Below, piece after piece: positions 32,840 to 40,996 of a DNA stretch of 64,000 nucleotides (position 1 is the first letter of the stretch; each line of letters opens with the position of its first letter). The DNA comes from Sphingobium boeckii (GTDB lineage: Bacteria; Pseudomonadota; Alphaproteobacteria; Sphingomonadales; Sphingomonadaceae), in the NCBI RefSeq assembly GCF_014199215.1, contig NZ_JACIJC010000002.1:186001-250000 (forward strand), given 5' to 3'. The position numbers were made by a program, and so were the translations under genes. Under the pieces are notes generated by a model. That model was not told where the DNA came from, did no database searches, and was given only the letters and a program-made list of their open reading frames with translations.

Positions 32840-33541
32840 CTAGGGCGTGGTACCGATGGCCTTGGGCGCGCGCGCGCCTGCCTGCCTGACATCAGGGGCG
32901 CCTTTCTTGACCGGATCGACGCGCGGTGCCGATGCCGGCACAGCCGCCGGCGTCGGCTTGATCCGATGCCCCGCCAGCGCCATGCTGAGCTGTACCGCGG
33001 CATTGGGCGACATGCTGGAGAGGATGAGCGCGGTCGATCGCTCGCGCATCCGGCGCGCGATCTGCAACTGCACATCGAGATCGAGCCGTTCGAAGATCGG
33101 CGCGGCCTTCCCCGGCTTCATCGTCTGATAGATGCGGGCGAGATCGTCGAACGGCTGGGCATTTTCCTCCAGTGCCGCGGCTTGCGCCTGCGCTGCGAGC
33201 GCAGGATTTTCGGCGTTGGCCGCAGTTGTCTTGCGGGCTTCCACGCTCGCTTTCAGGCGCGCCTCAGCCGCCCGCGTCGCCTGTTCACGCAATTCCAGGC
33301 CGCGCTTTTGCTTGGCCAGGGCCTGATCCCGCTCGCCCATACTTTGCTGGATCGAAACCCCCATCCGCGTCGGCGCAGGATCGGCACCGGCGGCCATGGC
33401 GTTGGCGAAAGCGGTGAGCCCCGCAAAGCCGGCGGTGATCGCCAGCAGAGAGGGGCGCTTGGCAAAGGCCCGCGCCCGAGACGCCATCACCAGCATTTGC
33501 GCGCCGCATGAAAGCCTGGGCAGGATCGCGCCGTTTTTCAT
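32840..33541 (-). CDS. MotE-like flagellar protein
   Basis: A 233-residue protein with a hydrophobic N-terminal segment (residues 30-50), a coiled-coil region (about 65-125) and a compact helical domain ([32 protein letters not shown] ... [16 protein letters not shown]). This last domain resembles the MgtE-N/FliG-like fold of MotE, a periplasmic partner of the stator that prevents proton leakage in rhizobia. A Pro/Ala-rich tail follows. It ends the fliL-fliM-DUF6468-motE run and starts with an ATGA overlap. Confidence 0.75.
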   Translation of the reverse strand: MKNGAILPRLSCGAQMLVMASRARAFAKRPSLLAITAGFAGLTAFANAMAAGADPAPTRMGVSIQQSMGERDQALAKQKRGLELREQATRAAEARLKASVEARKTTAANAENPALAAQAQAAALEENAQPFDDLARIYQTMKPGKAAPIFERLDLDVQLQIARRMRERSTALILSSMSPNAAVQLSMALAGHRIKPTPAAVPASAPRVDPVKKGAPDVRQAGARAPKAIGTTP

Positions 33542-33969
33542 TGCACGGTGCCGACAGCAAGGCCGTTGGTCGCATCCGCAGCGCGCGCACGCCGCTTATG
33601 CGCCGGCGCGCGTGGCACTGGCTTGCGGGTCACCGCCTTTTCATCCCGTTGCGGGCTCGCCGCGCCAGCCGCATCCATGATCCGTTCGGCCACGGCATTG
33701 CCGATCCCGACCATCACCGAAAGCTCTTCGCGCAAGCTGGCACCCGATGCGATGGTGCGCGCGTTCGCCGCTCCGTCGACCGAGAGAATATCCTTCAATT
33801 CGCCAAGAACCGCGCGCGCCTGCGCCGTGGCGCGATCGAGCGATTTGACGGTTTCGGCGAGATCGCCCGATTTGATCATGCGGAAACTGTAAAGCAGCCG
33901 CGCGCTCTGTATCAGCACGGCGACACAAAGGATGATCAGCACCAGATTGGTCAGGGTCGCGAATATCAT
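33538..33969 (-). CDS. DUF6468-like membrane protein of the fliL-fliM operon
   Basis: A 143-residue protein with one N-terminal membrane segment ([24 protein letters not shown], residues 5-28), followed by [26 protein letters not shown] and a basic Ala/Arg-rich tail. This layout fits the DUF6468 proteins found between fliM and motE in alphaproteobacteria; I recall the family from context and have not verified it. The ATG at 33969 overlaps the fliM stop (ATGA). Role unknown, perhaps stator or C-ring related. Confidence 0.65.
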   Translation of the reverse strand: MIFATLTNLVLIILCVAVLIQSARLLYSFRMIKSGDLAETVKSLDRATAQARAVLGELKDILSVDGAANARTIASGASLREELSVMVGIGNAVAERIMDAAGAASPQRDEKAVTRKPVPRAPAHKRRARAADATNGLAVGTVQ

Positions 33970-34985
33970 CGTGAAAATCCTTTTGAAATGTCCGTCACCA
34001 TCTTGATGGCGATATTGTTGCAGCGCTGACCGATATAGGCCCGGCCGAGCGCGATCCCGCCGCAATGCACTTCAAGCGCATCGTCCGGCCCGCGATTGAC
34101 GCCGATCGTCTGGCCCACCTGAAGGTTCATCACGTCGCGCAGCCGCATCTGCTTGTCACCCAGCACGACATCCATGATGATCTCGGTCTGGGAGAGTTCG
34201 GATGCCATGTGCAATTCCCAGATCCTGTCGCGGCCCAGCTTTTCGCCCATGAAGCGCTGAAGCAGCTTTTCGCGCACCGGTTCGATCGTGGCATAGGGCA
34301 GGATGATGCTGAAACGCCCGCCGCGCCCTTCCATATCAACGCTGAAAGTGGCCACTGCGGCGATGTTGCTCGGCCCCGCAATCGCCGCGAAGCGCGGGCT
34401 GGTCTCGACGCGCTCAAGCTCCATGTTCACTACCTCGATCGCTTCGAACGATGCCGCGAAATCATTGAGCGCAAGCTGCACCATCTTGGAGACCAGGCTG
34501 GTCTCGATCGTGGTGAAGGCGCGCCCTTCGATCCGCTGGGAGACATTGCCCTTGCGGCCGCCCAGCAGCGCATCGACAACCGCGTAGATCAGCCCGGAAT
34601 CGACCGCGACGACGCCATAATTTTCCCATTCATGCACCTGGAATACCCCGAGCATCGCGGGCAGCGAAACGCGGTTCATGAATTCGCCGAAGCGTGTGGA
34701 TGTCACCTGCTCCAGATTGACGTCGATCGAATCCGACGTGAGATTGCGCATACTGGTGGCAAAGGTGCGCACCATCCGCTCGCATACCACCTCAAGCATC
34801 GGCAGTCGTTCATGGCTGATGACGTCGGATTCGATGACCGCCTTGAGTCCGCTTTTCTGCGTCGTCTGGTTGCCGCCATCGAAGCCAAACAGCGCGTCTA
34901 TGCCCGCCTGATCGAAAATGCCTTCCCCGCCTGGCTCCATCTTGGGCGGATCGGGGAGCGCGAAATTGTCGAAATCGTCGCTCAT
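33966..34985 (-). CDS. fliM: Flagellar motor switch protein FliM
   Basis: FliM forms the middle of the C-ring and binds CheY-P. The 339-residue protein has an N-terminal acidic segment with IFDQAGIDALFG, a central GGG-less CheC-like domain (GLIYAVVDALLGGRKGNV) and a C-terminal SpoA domain (VVLGDKQMRLRDVMNLQVGQTIGV). The usual EIDALL-type CheY-binding peptide at the very N-terminus is replaced by this internal QAGIDALFG stretch. It overlaps fliL by four bases. Confidence 0.93.
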   Translation of the reverse strand: MSDDFDNFALPDPPKMEPGGEGIFDQAGIDALFGFDGGNQTTQKSGLKAVIESDVISHERLPMLEVVCERMVRTFATSMRNLTSDSIDVNLEQVTSTRFGEFMNRVSLPAMLGVFQVHEWENYGVVAVDSGLIYAVVDALLGGRKGNVSQRIEGRAFTTIETSLVSKMVQLALNDFAASFEAIEVVNMELERVETSPRFAAIAGPSNIAAVATFSVDMEGRGGRFSIILPYATIEPVREKLLQRFMGEKLGRDRIWELHMASELSQTEIIMDVVLGDKQMRLRDVMNLQVGQTIGVNRGPDDALEVHCGGIALGRAYIGQRCNNIAIKMVTDISKGFSR

Positions 34986-35494
34986 TGCTGCACCAGATCC
35001 TGGATAAGGATATCGCGCACCATGCCTGAACCGAAGGTGGCGTGGGCGCGAACCATCATTTCCTCCTTCACGCGGAACACCGCGGCCGAACCATTCAGAT
35101 CCTCGGGACGCAGCTCGCGTAAAAAGGGCTGGAGCGCATCGAGCAACATCGGGATCTTCGTCCTGATGGTCTCGCTTTGCGCGGCATTGGCGGCAACGAT
35201 GATGAAGCGTAGCTTCAAGAAGCGCGCCTGTCCGCCCGGCACACGCAAATTCACCGTCATCGGCGGCACCTCGACATAGGCATCCACCGCATTCTCGGGC
35301 GCAATCGCGGTGTTTTCAGCGTCGCGGGTCATAAAGATATAGCCTCCGCCTGCTGCGCCGGTCAGCAGAACCGCGGCGATGCCACCCCATAAGAGCTTGC
35401 GCCCCTTGGGCTTTGCTCGCGTCTGCGGCTGAATTTCTTCAGGGACGGAGACCGTGTCCTCCGGCTCCATCTCCAACGCCATTTCGTTTGCCAT
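34982..35494 (-). CDS. fliL: Flagellar basal body-associated protein FliL
   Basis: FliL surrounds the stator in the inner membrane. The 170-residue protein has a cytoplasmic acidic N-terminus, one membrane segment (about residues 38-58) and the periplasmic FliL domain with PPMTVNLRVPGGQARFLKLRFIIVA, IPMLLDALQPFLRELRPEDLNGS and the end VRDILIQDLVQQ. The ATG at 35494 has GGGGG five bases upstream; the frame stays open to 35617 through the promoter. It heads the fliL-fliM-DUF6468-motE operon. Confidence 0.93.
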   Translation of the reverse strand: MANEMALEMEPEDTVSVPEEIQPQTRAKPKGRKLLWGGIAAVLLTGAAGGGYIFMTRDAENTAIAPENAVDAYVEVPPMTVNLRVPGGQARFLKLRFIIVAANAAQSETIRTKIPMLLDALQPFLRELRPEDLNGSAAVFRVKEEMMVRAHATFGSGMVRDILIQDLVQQ

Positions 35495-35569
35495 ATTACC
35501 CCCATCTGGATGCCTCGTTGCGGCTGCGGAATTCACTATGCCGGCAACCGCTTTCGCCATTTCGTTTCT

Positions 35570-35578
35570 ATTATAGGA
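35570..35578 (-). promoter_or_regulatory. Putative flagellar -10 motif (TCCTATAAT) of the fliL operon
   Basis: The minus strand reads TCCTATAAT 75 nt before the fliL ATG. The nearby palindrome (35588-35600) is centred 16 bp upstream of it, closer than in the flbT and flgE promoters. Confidence 0.5.
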
Positions 35579-35587
35579 CGGACACAG

Positions 35588-35600
35588 GGAAAATTTTGCC
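35588..35600. promoter_or_regulatory. GGCAA-N3-TTGCC type palindrome between fliL and flgF
   Basis: GGAAAATTTTGCC, one mismatch from the consensus. It lies between the divergent fliL and flgF operons. No TCCTATAAT motif is seen on the flgF side. Confidence 0.5.
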
Positions 35601-35638
35601 TGGTGCCAATCGATCATCGTTTTTTTGGAGTGGTGGAA

Positions 35639-36379
35639 ATGGACGTCTCATCCTTTGTGCTGCTGAGCCACGAACAGGCGCTGCGCCGCCAGCTTGACGT
35701 CACCGCCAACAATATGGCGAACAGCAGCACGGTGGGTTTCAAGCGGGAACAGCCGCTGTTTCACGAATATGTGGAGAAGGTGCAGGAGGCACCGGTGGAT
35801 GACGCCAAGAAGACGTCGTTCGTGCTCGATTTCGGGGCGGTCCATGACGCCGCACAGGGGGCGTTTCAGGCGACCGGCAATCCGCTCGACGTGATGATCG
35901 ATGGCTCTGGCTATCTCAATGTCGAAGCGCCGGGCGGCGGCGTCGCCTATACCCGCGCCGGCTTCATCAAGGTTTTGGAAACGGGTGAACTGGCCACTGC
36001 GGGCGGCCAGCGCTTGCTCGACGCCAATGGCCGGCCGATCACCGTTCCCCGCGAGCAGATCAGCAGCATCACGATCGCGCAGGACGGCACGGTGATGGCG
36101 GCCGATGGCCCGGTCGGCCGCATCGCGATCAGCGCTTTTGCCAGCGAAACCCAGGTCGATCCACGCGGCGACGGCCTGATGAACGGATCGAACGGCCGCT
36201 TTCTCGCCCCCACCGAAGCCCGGCTGAAAATCGGCGGCGTCGAGGCGTCCAACGTCCAGCCCATCGTGGAGACCACGAAAATGGTCGAAATCCTGCGCGC
36301 CTATCAAACCAGCGTCGCCATATCGGACAGCATGAATTCGATGCGGCAACGCGCGATCGAACGGCTCGGCAAGATGTAA
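35639..36379 (+). CDS. flgF: Flagellar proximal rod protein FlgF
   Basis: FlgF is a rod protein. The 246-residue protein has the rod N-terminus (SHEQALRRQLDVTANNMANSSTVGFKREQ) and the C-terminal axial helix with VEASNVQPIVETTKMVEILRAYQTSVAISDSMNSMRQRAIERL. The ATG at 35639 is preceded by GGAGTGGTGGAA. An in-frame upstream start at 35510 would run back across the promoter region. It heads flgF-flgG-flgA-flgH. Confidence 0.92.
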   Translation: MDVSSFVLLSHEQALRRQLDVTANNMANSSTVGFKREQPLFHEYVEKVQEAPVDDAKKTSFVLDFGAVHDAAQGAFQATGNPLDVMIDGSGYLNVEAPGGGVAYTRAGFIKVLETGELATAGGQRLLDANGRPITVPREQISSITIAQDGTVMAADGPVGRIAISAFASETQVDPRGDGLMNGSNGRFLAPTEARLKIGGVEASNVQPIVETTKMVEILRAYQTSVAISDSMNSMRQRAIERLGKM

Positions 36380-36426
36380 CTTCTCCCCCTTCCCTTTTCT
36401 AAAACCTCACCAAAAGGACCAAATAC

Positions 36427-37212
36427 ATGCGCTCACTGTCCATCTCCGCCACGGGTATGCTGGCCCAGCAAACCAATGTCGATGTGATCTCGAACAACAT
36501 CGCCAACATGAACACCACGGCCTTCAAGCGCCAGCGCGCAGAGTTTCAGGATCTGCTCTATCAACAGGTTTCACGCCCGGGCGCGACGACCAGTGCGGAC
36601 GGCACCCGCGTACCCTCCGGCATTCAGATCGGCGCAGGTGTGCGCACCGGCGGCGTCTACCGCATCGTCGAACAGGGTGCCTTCACCAAGACCGACGCCA
36701 CTTATGACATCGCGGTGGACGGCAAGGGCTATTTCCGGATCGAGCTGCCTAATGGCGAGACCGCCTATACCCGCGCGGGATCCTTCCAGCCGTCCGATCA
36801 GGGTGAACTGGTCACCAATGACGGCTATCGCGTCCAGCCCGGCATCATCGTGCCGCAAGGTGCGATCGACGTGGTCATTTCGAAGACCGGCGAAGTGCAG
36901 GTAAAGCTGGCCGATCAGGTGGAAATGCAGACGATCGGACAGCTCGAAATCGCGACCTTCGTCAATGAAGCAGGTCTCGAAGCCATCGGATCGAACATGC
37001 TGCTGGAGACGTCCGCATCGGGCCAGCCCACCGTCGCTCTGCCTGGCGAGCCAGGCTTCGGCACGCTGAACCAGGGCTTCCTGGAAGCGTCGAACGTCAA
37101 CCCCGTATCCGAAATCACGGCACTCATCAGCGCACAGCGCGCCTATGAGATGAACAGCCGCGTCGTGAAGACGGCGGACGAAATGCTCGCCACCAGTTCA
37201 CAATTGCGCTGA
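36427..37212 (+). CDS. flgG: Flagellar distal rod protein FlgG
   Basis: FlgG forms the distal rod. The 261-residue protein is closely consensus: RSLSISATGMLAQQTNVDVISNNIANMNTTAFKRQRAEFQDLLYQ at the start, the FlgG-specific insert PSGIQIGAGVRT, and SNVNPVSEITALISAQRAYEMNSRVVKTADEMLATSSQLR at the end. It follows flgF by 47 nt with AAAGGA as ribosome site, and its stop overlaps the flgA start. Confidence 0.96.
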   Translation: MRSLSISATGMLAQQTNVDVISNNIANMNTTAFKRQRAEFQDLLYQQVSRPGATTSADGTRVPSGIQIGAGVRTGGVYRIVEQGAFTKTDATYDIAVDGKGYFRIELPNGETAYTRAGSFQPSDQGELVTNDGYRVQPGIIVPQGAIDVVISKTGEVQVKLADQVEMQTIGQLEIATFVNEAGLEAIGSNMLLETSASGQPTVALPGEPGFGTLNQGFLEASNVNPVSEITALISAQRAYEMNSRVVKTADEMLATSSQLR

Positions 37213-37679
37213 TGTCCATGCGCTGCCTCATCGCCACGGCGCTCCTGGCGGCGTCACCAGCCTATGCGGAACCATCGGGTTCGGCGCTGGTCGAGACGCC
37301 CGTGCTTATCCGCGCCATCGAGCGCGGCGAGCCGCTCGCCGCCTCCGATTTCGAGATGAAACCGGCATCGCGCGCGATCGCGCGCGGCGCGCTGACGCCG
37401 CCAGACGCCGCAGGCAAGGAAGCCGCGCGACGGTTGCTGCCCGGATCCGTGGTGCGCCAGGGCGATCTGGTCCGTCCCCAGGTCGTGCGTCGGGGCGATG
37501 CCATCTTGTTGACGGTCCGTTCGGACGGCCTGTCCATCACCACGGCAGGGCGCGCGCTTTCGGGCGGCGGCGTCGGTGAGGCGGTGCGCGTCGTCAATCT
37601 CCAGTCAAACCGCACGCTCAACGGAATCATCGAACACAAGGGGCGCGTGCGCATCGCAGCGCTTTGGGAGGACAAATGA
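37212..37679 (+). CDS. flgA: P-ring assembly chaperone FlgA
   Basis: FlgA is the periplasmic chaperone for FlgI. The 155-residue precursor has a signal peptide (residues 1-19, ending AYA) and the SAF-like domain with VLIRAIERGEPLAASDFEM, RRLLPGSVVRQGDLV and VRVVNLQSNRTLNGII. It is shorter than enterobacterial FlgA because the N-terminal domain is absent, a common alphaproteobacterial form. It overlaps the flgG stop (TGATG) and the flgH start (ATGA). Confidence 0.9.
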   Translation: MSMRCLIATALLAASPAYAEPSGSALVETPVLIRAIERGEPLAASDFEMKPASRAIARGALTPPDAAGKEAARRLLPGSVVRQGDLVRPQVVRRGDAILLTVRSDGLSITTAGRALSGGGVGEAVRVVNLQSNRTLNGIIEHKGRVRIAALWEDK

Positions 37680-38434
37680 TGTTGAAACAGATGGGATCGG
37701 CGCTCGCCCTTGGGGCCATGCTCTCTGGGTGCGGTGCGGTCGGCCGCCTTTCCAATGTCGGCAAGGCGCCCAAGATGAGCGCGGTAGAACGACCGGACTC
37801 CCCTCTTCTCGAGCCATCACTCGGCTCCCAGGCGGCGGCGCATCGTTCGGGCCAGATAGCCGATCCAGGGCCGGTCACCGCATCGCTTTTCCGGACAGGT
37901 GCGGGCGCTTTCCTGCGCGGCCAACGCGCCGCGCGCATAGGTGATATCGTGACCATACGGATCAACATCTCCGATCGCGCGGTCGTCGGCAATTCGACGA
38001 CGCGCTCACGATCGGGCGACGAGAAGGCCGGCCTTTCCGCGCTGCTCGGAATCGAGAGTGTTATCGACAAGATCCTTCCCGGCAAACCAGATCCATCCAA
38101 CCTGGTGGATACCAACTCCTCCTCCCAGACGAGCGGGGCAGGCAATATCGCGCGCAGCGAACAGATCAATCTGACGATCGCCGCTGTGGTGACCGACGTG
38201 CTGCCCAATGGCAATCTGATGATCCGCGGGCGGCAAGAGACGCGGGTGAACTTCGAGCTGCGCGAGCTCGTCGTTTCAGGCGTCATCCGCCCCGAGGATA
38301 TCGCGCGGGACAACAGCATACAGCACAGCCAGATCGCCGAAGCGCATATCAGCTATGGCGGCCGCGGGCAGCTTACCGATGCGCAGCAAGCGCGTTGGGG
38401 GCAGCAAATCTATGATGCGCTTTTCCCGTTTTAG
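37676..38434 (+). CDS. flgH: Flagellar L-ring lipoprotein FlgH
   Basis: FlgH forms the outer-membrane L-ring. The 252-residue precursor has a lipoprotein signal with lipobox LSGC (cysteine near residue 19), then the FlgH pattern RAARIGDIVTIRINISDRAVVGNSTTRSR and LMIRGRQETRVNFELRELVVSGVIRPEDIARDNSI and ends QQIYDALFPF. The start at 37676 overlaps the flgA stop; an alternative ATG is one codon later. Confidence 0.95.
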   Translation: MMLKQMGSALALGAMLSGCGAVGRLSNVGKAPKMSAVERPDSPLLEPSLGSQAAAHRSGQIADPGPVTASLFRTGAGAFLRGQRAARIGDIVTIRINISDRAVVGNSTTRSRSGDEKAGLSALLGIESVIDKILPGKPDPSNLVDTNSSSQTSGAGNIARSEQINLTIAAVVTDVLPNGNLMIRGRQETRVNFELRELVVSGVIRPEDIARDNSIQHSQIAEAHISYGGRGQLTDAQQARWGQQIYDALFPF

Positions 38435-38446
38435 CGTCTGATATAG

Positions 38447-38461
38447 TTAATGCGGGATTAG
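38447..38461 (+). promoter_or_regulatory. Possible CtrA-like box upstream of the flagellin gene
   Basis: TTAA-TGCGGGA-TTAG matches TTAA-N7-TTAA with one mismatch, about 145 bp before the flagellin ATG. It is weaker than the box near the sigma factor gene and could be chance in this AT-rich gap. Confidence 0.35.
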
Positions 38462-38545
38462 GGATAAATAAATCCGCCGCGTGTGTTTGGAGGCCCAATA
38501 TTTCTTCCCAGAATAAGGGGCGGGCTGAAATATCTGGACCGTCGA

Positions 38546-38564
38546 GAACCAGCGTTTCTGGTTC
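38546..38564 (+). promoter_or_regulatory. Hairpin in the flagellin leader (candidate FlbT target)
   Basis: GAACCAG-CGTTT-CTGGTTC is a perfect 7-bp stem with a 5-nt loop, 39 nt before the flagellin start codon. FlbT binds a leader structure of flagellin mRNA in Caulobacter, and flbT is present in this island. Confidence 0.45.
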
Positions 38565-38603
38565 AGGTCGAAGAATTGACCTTTATCCTAGAAGGAAAAT
38601 ACC

Positions 38604-39449
38604 ATGGCACTTTCAGTAAACACCAATGTTGGCGCAATGATGGCGCTGCAGACGCTCGGCGGCACCAACCGTAGCCTCGAGACGACGCAGAACCGCATCA
38701 ACACTGGCCTCAACGTGGCGTCCACCAAGGATGATTCCGCAAAATACACGATCGCTCAGCAGCTCCGCGGCGATCTCGGCGGTCTTTCGGCAGTGACATC
38801 TTCGCTCAACAACGCAAAAAGCGCCACGGACGTTGCTGTGTCGGGCGTCGAGCAGATCTCGGACATCATCAACAAGATGAAGACCAAGGCTCTGGAAGCC
38901 AGCGATGTCGGCGTCGATGCTGCAGCGCGCGCCAAGATCGACAAGGATTACGTGGCGTATCAGGCTCAGGTCGAGAACATCGTGATCTCATCCAACTTCA
39001 ACGGCGTCAATCTGTTGAACACCGGCGGCGGCAGCGTTTCGGCGCTGATGTCGCTGCAGGACGGCACCGACACCGATTCCACGACTTGGGAAGCGGCTAC
39101 TTTGGTCGTCGCCAACCAGGCGCTGGACGCGTTGACGGTGATCGGCGGTGCCACGCTGACCGACGCTGCGACCTCGCTGACGGCACTGGCCGAGCTGGAA
39201 GCCGACACGATCACCGTCGGAACGGCCCTGTCCGATCTGGGCTCGGCTTCGCGCCGGATCGACGATCAGATCATCTTCACCAGCAAGCTGTCTGACTCGA
39301 TCACGAGCGGCATCGGCAATCTGGTCGACGCTGATCTTGCCAAGGAATCGGCGAACCTTCAGTCGCTTCAGGTCAAGCAGCAGCTTGGCGTGCAGGCGCT
39401 GTCGATCGCCAACCAGGCTCCTCAGACGCTGCTTTCGCTGTTCCGTTAA
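38604..39449 (+). CDS. Flagellin
   Basis: The 281-residue protein is a short flagellin consisting mainly of the D0/D1 helices. The N-terminus has VNTNVGAMMALQTLGGTNRSLETTQNRINTGLNVASTKDDSAKYTIAQQLRG. The C-terminus has SDSITSGIGNLVDADLAKESANLQSLQVKQQLGVQALSIANQAPQTLLSLFR. The variable middle is only about 90 residues, typical of Caulobacter-type flagellins. It is the only flagellin in the window. AGAAGGA precedes the ATG and a strong terminator follows. FlbT/FlaF control through the leader is likely. Confidence 0.96.
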   Translation: MALSVNTNVGAMMALQTLGGTNRSLETTQNRINTGLNVASTKDDSAKYTIAQQLRGDLGGLSAVTSSLNNAKSATDVAVSGVEQISDIINKMKTKALEASDVGVDAAARAKIDKDYVAYQAQVENIVISSNFNGVNLLNTGGGSVSALMSLQDGTDTDSTTWEAATLVVANQALDALTVIGGATLTDAATSLTALAELEADTITVGTALSDLGSASRRIDDQIIFTSKLSDSITSGIGNLVDADLAKESANLQSLQVKQQLGVQALSIANQAPQTLLSLFR

Positions 39450-39495
39450 TAACGGCGAAACATGCCCCTTCCCTGGTGGCATAAGTCTGATGGAT

Positions 39496-39536
39496 GACAC
39501 CCGTGTTACGTGTCCCCACCTCGACGCACGGGTGTC
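39496..39536 (+). repeat. 10-bp inverted repeat after the flagellin stop
   Basis: GACACCCGTG and CACGGGTGTC, perfect arms separated by 21 nt, just before the terminator. It could stabilise the 3' end of flagellin mRNA. Confidence 0.5.
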
Positions 39537-39543
39537 AAAAGAG

Positions 39544-39581
39544 AAGAACCGGAATGATTGTTCATTCCGGTTCTTTTTTTT
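39544..39581 (+). terminator. Rho-independent terminator of the flagellin gene
   Basis: AAGAACCGGAATGA-TTGT-TCATTCCGGTTCTT is a perfect 14-bp stem followed by a run of T. A textbook terminator 95 nt after the flagellin stop. Confidence 0.92.
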
Positions 39582-39620
39582 GGCGGAAATTGTTCATACA
39601 GCGGCGTCATATTATTGAGC

Positions 39621-39731
39621 CTAAGGGAAAACCCTTAGTTGGTAAAAATTTACCATTGATCGATGATTTGAAAAGCATTTCGGTAGTGGGGGCCATCTTG
39701 CAGTGAGAGAGGATAATAGGGGTTCAACCCC
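39621..39731 (+). repeat. Three tandem short hairpins upstream of an unknown gene
   Basis: CTAAGGG-AAAA-CCCTTAG (39621-39638), TGGTAAA-AA-TTTACCA (39640-39655) and GGGGTT-C-AACCCC (39719-39731) are each perfect. They fill the region ahead of the gene at 39756. The last is close to its GAGG ribosome site and could control translation. Confidence 0.55.
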
Positions 39732-39755
39732 CATATTTTATTTACGAGGTGCTCA

Positions 39756-40214
39756 ATGGTTTCTAGCATTGGATCCGCTACGGGGGACGAACCCAGACAT
39801 GATATTACCGATTTTCAGATTGTCCTGACAGTCTCGGTCGAAAATGCAGATGCGTTGTGGTGTGCAGCGCTTCGTCGCCATCATCAGATGGCGGAAGAAC
39901 TGACGCTTGATGACATCGCGGAGTCCATCGGCCCGCGCGAAGACCCAGTGATCGAGGATTGTCTCACCACGATCGCCCTATCCACTGCGTTCGATGGCTG
40001 CCTAGTGAATGATATCAAGGTGCATTCGAGCGAGGTGATGATCCTCAAGCCCGAGCAGATCCACATGCCGATAGCGCTGCCCGCGCTGCCACCCGCGTTC
40101 GATCGCGCCAGTCATCATTATCAGATCAGCCCGCTCGGCAGCGAGCCGACCGTTCGGACAGCACCGCATATTGCGAGCGACCAAGGAGGCGGCTTCAGCG
40201 CATCGCCGCGGTAA
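39756..40214 (+). CDS. Unknown protein downstream of flagellin
   Basis: A 152-residue soluble protein of no family known to me. The N-terminal part alternates strand and helix (FQIVLTVSVENADALWCAALRRHHQ, LTLDDIAESIGPREDPVIEDCL). A Pro/Ala-rich stretch (PIALPALPPAFDRA) and a polar tail follow. GAGG lies six bases before the ATG. It stands alone between the flagellin terminator and the convergent flgD, and its leader has three short hairpins. No membrane or signal segment is seen. Confidence 0.6.
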   Translation: MVSSIGSATGDEPRHDITDFQIVLTVSVENADALWCAALRRHHQMAEELTLDDIAESIGPREDPVIEDCLTTIALSTAFDGCLVNDIKVHSSEVMILKPEQIHMPIALPALPPAFDRASHHYQISPLGSEPTVRTAPHIASDQGGGFSASPR

Positions 40215-40256
40215 CGCTTTGAACCGTGAAGCGTATCGGCATCAGCGACGTCGATA

Positions 40257-40297
40257 TGAAAAATCCAGCGTCCGGGCCAAGGGTCCGGACGCTGGAT
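40257..40297 (-). terminator. Terminator after flgD
   Basis: On the minus strand ATCCAGCGTCCGG and CCGGACGCTGGAT form a 13-bp stem followed by TTTTT. It lies about 20 nt after the flgD stop and may also stop transcripts from the unknown gene at 39756. Confidence 0.85.
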
Positions 40298-40319
40298 CAT
40301 TGCTGAACTCTACGATCGG

Positions 40320-40985
40320 TCAGGCTGCGGTGTTGTTCGCTACCGCCACCAGGCCTTCGATGGCAAACCGCACGCCATTGATATTGAGCACGACATTGCT
40401 GCCGTCCGTCACGACTTCCTTGACGATGCCCACCGAGTTGATGGCGACCGAAACCGCCTTGCCGCTGCTATCCAACGCGTCGATTTTCAACGTGTAAGCG
40501 CCCTTGGCCGCCTGCGTGCCATCGTCCTTGGTTCCATCCCAGGAATAGCGCCCCTGCGTCTCGGGATCCAGGGTCTGCGTGCGCACGACAGCGCCGCTTG
40601 CATCCAATACGCTCACTTTGAGCGAGGCCGGTTCAACCCCGGCCACATAGGTCCAGGTGGCTGGCGCATCGCCCAGGCCGGCAATGGGCGTGTCGAACCG
40701 CGCTTCGCGGCCGATATAGTTGGAGGCCTGCGCCATATCCTGCGCGTCGAGCCGTCCCAGAATATCCTTGAGCGCATTGGTCTGTTGCAGCGATTGCTCC
40801 ACCTGCGAAAATTGCACGAGCTGCTGGGTATATTCCGAAGAATCCATTGGATCGAGCGGATCCTGATTCTGCATCTGCGTCGTCAGCAAAGTCAGAAACA
40901 TGTTGAAATCGGCGCTGATCCCGGTTGTTGCGGTTGTCGTGGCCGTCGCAGTCTTTGCGCTTATATCGCCAGAAATCAAAGTCAT
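40320..40985 (-). CDS. flgD: Flagellar hook cap protein FlgD
   Basis: FlgD is the scaffold that caps the growing hook. The 221-residue protein carries the FlgD N-terminal signature (FNMFLTLLTTQMQNQDPLDPMDSSEYTQQLVQFSQVEQ) and a C-terminal Ig-like region (GRYSWDGTKDDGTQAAKGAYTLKI). It follows fliK by 11 nt, as in many alphaproteobacteria, and ends at a terminator. Confidence 0.95.
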   Translation of the reverse strand: MTLISGDISAKTATATTTATTGISADFNMFLTLLTTQMQNQDPLDPMDSSEYTQQLVQFSQVEQSLQQTNALKDILGRLDAQDMAQASNYIGREARFDTPIAGLGDAPATWTYVAGVEPASLKVSVLDASGAVVRTQTLDPETQGRYSWDGTKDDGTQAAKGAYTLKIDALDSSGKAVSVAINSVGIVKEVVTDGSNVVLNINGVRFAIEGLVAVANNTAA

Positions 40986-40996
40986 GATCTTGCTCC

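Larger units (their letters stand above)
39450..39755 (+). other. Non-coding stretch with five inverted repeats
   Basis: This 306-nt gap holds a 10-bp inverted repeat (39496-39536), the flagellin terminator (39544-39581), and three further short perfect inverted repeats (39621-39638, 39640-39655, 39719-39731) ahead of an unknown gene. I see no open frame with a ribosome site in it. Confidence 0.65.

Noticed and set aside
38587-38595. TCCTAGAAG just before the flagellin ATG as another flagellar -10
   Set aside because: It overlaps the AGAAGGA ribosome site and lies too close to the start codon below the leader hairpin; the similarity is probably chance.
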